64,000 bases of DNA from Actinomycetes bacterium. GTDB taxonomy: Bacteria > Actinomycetota > Acidimicrobiia > Acidimicrobiales > RAAP-2. The position numbers and the translations under genes are program-made. The notes beneath the pieces were generated by a model that saw nothing but the letters and a program-made list of their open reading frames with translations, was not told where the DNA came from and searched no databases. Positions 61,248 to 64,000 of this stretch are shown here, piece after piece. The stretch lies in NCBI GenBank assembly GCA_021779735.1, contig JAJYAC010000002.1, positions 1-64,000 on the forward strand, in the 5' to 3' direction. Position 1 is the first letter of the stretch, and the number at the start of each line of letters is the position of its first letter.

Positions 61248-62878
61248 AGTCGAAACACCCCGTACGTGGAGGACCCCTCGATGGGCTTGGCGCGCACGAC
61301 CGACAGGCACAGCCCGAGCACCGTGCGGGTGTCGCGCGGGTCGATGATCCCATCGTCACTGACCGCACCACTCGCCACGAGGGCGAGGGAGCCCTGCTCT
61401 TGGGTCTCTTCGACCATCGCGACGATCTTGGCGTCTTCGGCTTCGTCGAAGGCCTCGCCCTTGCGCTCGGCCTGGGCGCGTCGAACCTGGCTCATGACGC
61501 CCGCGATCTGCTTGGGGCCCATGACGGCGATCTTGGCCGTGGGCCAGAGGAACGTGAAGCGGTTGCCAAAGGCGCGCCCCGACATGCCGTAGGTGCCCGC
61601 GCCGTAGGAGGCGCCGAGTATGACGGTCAGGTGCGGCACGCTCGAGTTCGTCACCGCGTTGAGCATCTGCGAACCCTTCTTGATGATGCCCTCGGCCTCG
61701 GCGTCACGACCCACCATGTACCCGGTGATGTTCTGAAAGAACACGAGGGGCACGTCGATCTGGTTGCACAGCTGGATGAACTGGGCGGCCTTCTCGGCGG
61801 CGCGCGGCTGGATCACGCCGTTATTGCCGAGGATGCCCACGGGGTAGCCGTGGATCGACGCCCACCCGCAAACCATCGTCTCGCCGTAGCGGGCCTTGAA
61901 CTCCTCGAAGCGAGAGTCGTCGCTCACCCGCGCAATCACGTCACGCACGTCGACGGCCTGGCGCAAGTCGCGGCTGATGAGCCCGAGCAGTTCTTCGGGG
62001 TCATATCGCGGTTCGACGTCGACGACGCTCGGCGCGGGGCCGCGCTTTCGCCAGTTGAGATGTCCCACCACCTCGCGACACATTCGCAGGGCGTCCATCT
62101 CGTCTTCGGCGAAGTAGTCGCCGAGACCTGAGACCTCGGCGTGCAGGCGCGCGCCGCCGAGCGTCTCGTCGTCGGACTCCTCGCCCGTGGCCATCTTGAC
62201 CAGGGGTGGTCCCGCGAGGAACACCTTGGTCTGGTCCTTGACCACGATGTTGTAGTCCGAGAGGCCCGGCTGGTACGCGCCACCGGCGGTCGAGGAGCCA
62301 AAGACCACGCACACCGTGGGCACGCGCATCTTGGACAGCTCGATGAGGTCGTAGAAGAATCGGCCGCTCTCGGCGAAGTGCCCCGTGCCCATGCGACCGC
62401 TGCCCCCACCGACGCGCAGGTCCGCGCCGGCCGACTCGACGAAGCTGACGTAGGGGATTTCGTTGTCGCGGGCGATCTCGAGGGCCCGCATCCACTTCTT
62501 CGCCGAGTACGCGGTCAGGGCGCCGCCGAGGACCGAGGGGTCGTTGGCCATGATGACGCACTCGGTACCGGCGATGACGCCTATTCCCACGACCATGCCG
62601 CCGCCGATCGCGTAGTCCGAGCCGTAGCCGGCGAGCGCGGAGATTTCGAGGAACGGCGAGTCCGGGTCGAGCACCGCGGCGATGCGCTCTCGCACCGGCA
62701 TCTTGCCCCGGGCGCGCATGCGCGCCATGGCGGCCTCGCCCCCGCCGGCCTCGGCTTGATCGAGAAGGTCGTCAATCGTGGCGAGCTGTTCGAGCATGTC
62801 GGCACGGTTGGTGAGGAAGCGCTCCGAGGAAGTGTCGAGCGTCGAGAGAAGAGGCGGCGCGATGGCGGGACGCTCCAT
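61244..62878 (-). CDS. Acyl-CoA carboxylase carboxyltransferase beta subunit
   Basis: A 544-residue carboxyltransferase with crotonase-like N and C halves. FVESAGADLRVGGGSGRMGTGHFAESGRFFYD, FGSSTAGGAYQPGLSDY, GNNGVIQPRAAEKAAQFIQLC and ASYGAGTYGMSGRAFGNRFTFLWPTAKIAVMG are typical of methylcrotonyl-CoA/geranyl-CoA carboxylases, not of propionyl-CoA carboxylases. The ATG at 62878 has TAGTAT seven bases upstream, the promoter of this five-gene operon and probably leaderless. Substrate choice between methylcrotonyl- and geranyl-CoA needs alignment of the active-site residue. Confidence 0.93.
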   Translation of the reverse strand: MERPAIAPPLLSTLDTSSERFLTNRADMLEQLATIDDLLDQAEAGGGEAAMARMRARGKMPVRERIAAVLDPDSPFLEISALAGYGSDYAIGGGMVVGIGVIAGTECVIMANDPSVLGGALTAYSAKKWMRALEIARDNEIPYVSFVESAGADLRVGGGSGRMGTGHFAESGRFFYDLIELSKMRVPTVCVVFGSSTAGGAYQPGLSDYNIVVKDQTKVFLAGPPLVKMATGEESDDETLGGARLHAEVSGLGDYFAEDEMDALRMCREVVGHLNWRKRGPAPSVVDVEPRYDPEELLGLISRDLRQAVDVRDVIARVSDDSRFEEFKARYGETMVCGWASIHGYPVGILGNNGVIQPRAAEKAAQFIQLCNQIDVPLVFFQNITGYMVGRDAEAEGIIKKGSQMLNAVTNSSVPHLTVILGASYGAGTYGMSGRAFGNRFTFLWPTAKIAVMGPKQIAGVMSQVRRAQAERKGEAFDEAEDAKIVAMVEETQEQGSLALVASGAVSDDGIIDPRDTRTVLGLCLSVVRAKPIEGSSTYGVFRL

Positions 62879-62946
62879 TGTGCCGATACTAGTGAAGGCC
62901 CTCACGATCGGAGTTCGTCCCACCCGCGACGGGTAGGGTGGGGGCG

Positions 62947-63411
62947 ATGCGTGTGGCCCTGGGATCTGACCACGCGGGCTACGACTTGAAGAGCCTGCTG
63001 GCGAGAACTCTGGTCGAGTGGGGCCATGACGTCAGAGACCTGGGGACCGACTCGGCGAGCACGTCGGTCGACTACCCCGACTTTGGCGAGGCGGTGGGTC
63101 GCGCAGTCGCCGCGGGCGAAGCCGACCTCGGCGTGCTGGTGTGCGGATCGGGCATTGGGGTCAGCATCGCGGCCAACAAGGTGCCGGGCGTGCGCGCGGC
63201 GTTAGTGCACGACGTGACCTCGGCGCACCTGGCCCGCGAACACAACCACGCGAACGTCCTGTGCCTGGGCTCGCGCCTGACCGGTGAGAGTGTGGCGCTC
63301 GAGGCGCTTCGCGCCTGGCTCGACGCCACTCCGGGTGAGGGTCGTCACCTGCAGCGAATCGCGAAACTGTCCGCGCTTGACGCCGCGGTCCCAACTGAGA
63401 GGCAATCGTGA
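62947..63411 (+). CDS. rpiB: Ribose-5-phosphate isomerase B
   Basis: A 154-residue RpiB/LacAB-type isomerase interconverting ribose 5-phosphate and ribulose 5-phosphate. [27 protein letters not shown] and the active-site Cys loop [16 protein letters not shown] are all present. The ATG at 62947 has TAGGGT seven bases upstream. The glyA start overlaps its stop (GTGA). Confidence 0.95.
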   Translation: MRVALGSDHAGYDLKSLLARTLVEWGHDVRDLGTDSASTSVDYPDFGEAVGRAVAAGEADLGVLVCGSGIGVSIAANKVPGVRAALVHDVTSAHLAREHNHANVLCLGSRLTGESVALEALRAWLDATPGEGRHLQRIAKLSALDAAVPTERQS

Positions 63412-64000
63412 GTTCTCCCTTTGACGCATGGATCACTAACGACGACGAGGTGACGTCCCTGCTCGCCCAAGAGTGGCGGCGCCAAACCACCACCCTCCAG
63501 CTCATCGCCAGTGAGAACTTCGCCTCGCCCGCCGTGATGGCCGCGACGGGGTCGATCCTCACCAACAAGTACGCCGAGGGCTACCCGGGTCGGCGCTACT
63601 ACGGCGGCAACCAGATCGTCGACGAGGTCGAGGATCTCGCGCGCCGTCGCCTCACCGCGCTCTTTGGCGCCGACCACGCCAACGTCCAACCCCACAGCGG
63701 CGCCAACGCCAACGTCGCGGTCTACCAGGCACTGCTCGCCCCGGGCGACACGATCCTGGCCATGCGCCTCGACCAGGGGGGCCACCTCACGCACGGCTCG
63801 CCGGCCTCGATGACCTCCAAGGCCTGGCACTTCGTCTCCTACGGCGTGACGCCACGCTCGGACGACCCGGACGCCCCCGGGGAACTGATCGACTTTGACA
63901 ACGTGCGTGATCTCGCGCTCGAACACCGCCCCAAGATGATCGTCGCGGGGGCCACCGCCTACGCGCGGCGCATCGACCCGGCCCCGTTTCGTGAGATCGC
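63408..64000 (+). CDS. glyA: Serine hydroxymethyltransferase (partial)
   Basis: The first 197 codons of SHMT, cut by the right edge. The enzyme converts serine and tetrahydrofolate to glycine and methylene-[42 protein letters not shown] is diagnostic, and [17 protein letters not shown] follows. The catalytic PLP lysine lies beyond the window. The GTG at 63408 overlaps the rpiB stop. Confidence 0.96.
   Translation, partial: MSSPFDAWITNDDEVTSLLAQEWRRQTTTLQLIASENFASPAVMAATGSILTNKYAEGYPGRRYYGGNQIVDEVEDLARRRLTALFGADHANVQPHSGANANVAVYQALLAPGDTILAMRLDQGGHLTHGSPASMTSKAWHFVSYGVTPRSDDPDAPGELIDFDNVRDLALEHRPKMIVAGATAYARRIDPAPFREI

Noticed and set aside
1..64000. CRISPR arrays, prophage or rRNA operons
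   Set aside because: No regularly spaced direct repeats, phage structural genes or rRNA-like sequence were seen. The only tandem repeat of note is the 2 x 15-bp vapB operator.

Overview
The window is one contiguous piece of a high-GC actinobacterial chromosome, most consistent with class Acidimicrobiia. Supporting this are a mycofactocin locus, cydABDC gene order, an EF-G paralogue of the actinobacterial EF-G2 type, many GTG starts, and the actinobacterial housekeeping order lysA-hom-thrC ... rho-rpmE-prfA-prmC-YrdC ... rpiB-glyA. The class assignment is inference; the phylum is fairly secure. Genes are tightly packed. Tandem genes often overlap by ATGA or GTGA, and six convergent pairs share a 4-bp stop overlap (CTAG five times, CTAA once). 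Many transcription-unit heads have TANNNT placed 6-7 nt before the start codon, suggesting leaderless mRNAs.

0.001-10.6 kb: a partial GSA-aminomutase-like aminotransferase, peroxiredoxin Bcp, a DEAD-box helicase with a PIG-L deacetylase, a SulP transporter, aconitase, argS and a YdeI-like protein. 10.7-18.4 kb: a mycofactocin locus. It has a zinc (NDMA-type) alcohol dehydrogenase, glycosyltransferase mftF on the minus strand, then mftA (33-aa precursor ending IDGLCGVY)-mftB-mftC-mftD-SDR on the plus strand, followed by homospermidine synthase. No mftE, mftR or mftG is visible. 18.5-19.8 kb: a secreted beta-propeller-like protein.

20.0-24.7 kb: a sulfide-oxidation operon preceded by two CsoR/CstR-type operators. 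It encodes sulfide:quinone oxidoreductase, a 48-aa protein, a CstR-like persulfide sensor, a CoA-disulfide reductase-rhodanese fusion, a 54-aa Cys-rich protein and a methyltransferase. It converges on the cydABDC operon (24.7-30.3 kb, minus), which encodes cytochrome bd and its assembly ABC exporter. Together these could form a sulfide-to-quinone-to-oxygen chain ending in a sulfide-tolerant oxidase. 30.5-33.5 kb: a cobalamin riboswitch followed by btuF-btuC-btuD. 33.5-38.2 kb (minus): a GltD-like FAD/Fe-S oxidoreductase with korA and korB. 38.3-43.1 kb: pyruvate kinase, an EF-G-like GTPase lacking key GTPase residues, and an NmrA-like reductase. 43.2-45.7 kb: vapBC with a tandem palindromic operator, an IS481-family element, and tRNA-Arg(CCG).

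45.7-56.0 kb: lysA, hom, thrC, a YeiH/LysR divergent pair, rho, rpmE, prfA, prmC and a YrdC/Sua5 gene. 56.0-62.9 kb (minus): an acyl-CoA carboxylase/AtuA/TIGR03084/enoyl-CoA hydratase catabolic operon wedged into the conserved housekeeping run, which resumes with rpiB and glyA (partial at the right edge). In many actinobacteria argS lies directly before lysA, and thrB between thrC and rho. Here argS is about 36 kb away and thrB is absent from its usual place, so the accessory genes look like insertions into an ancestral amino-acid/translation cluster.
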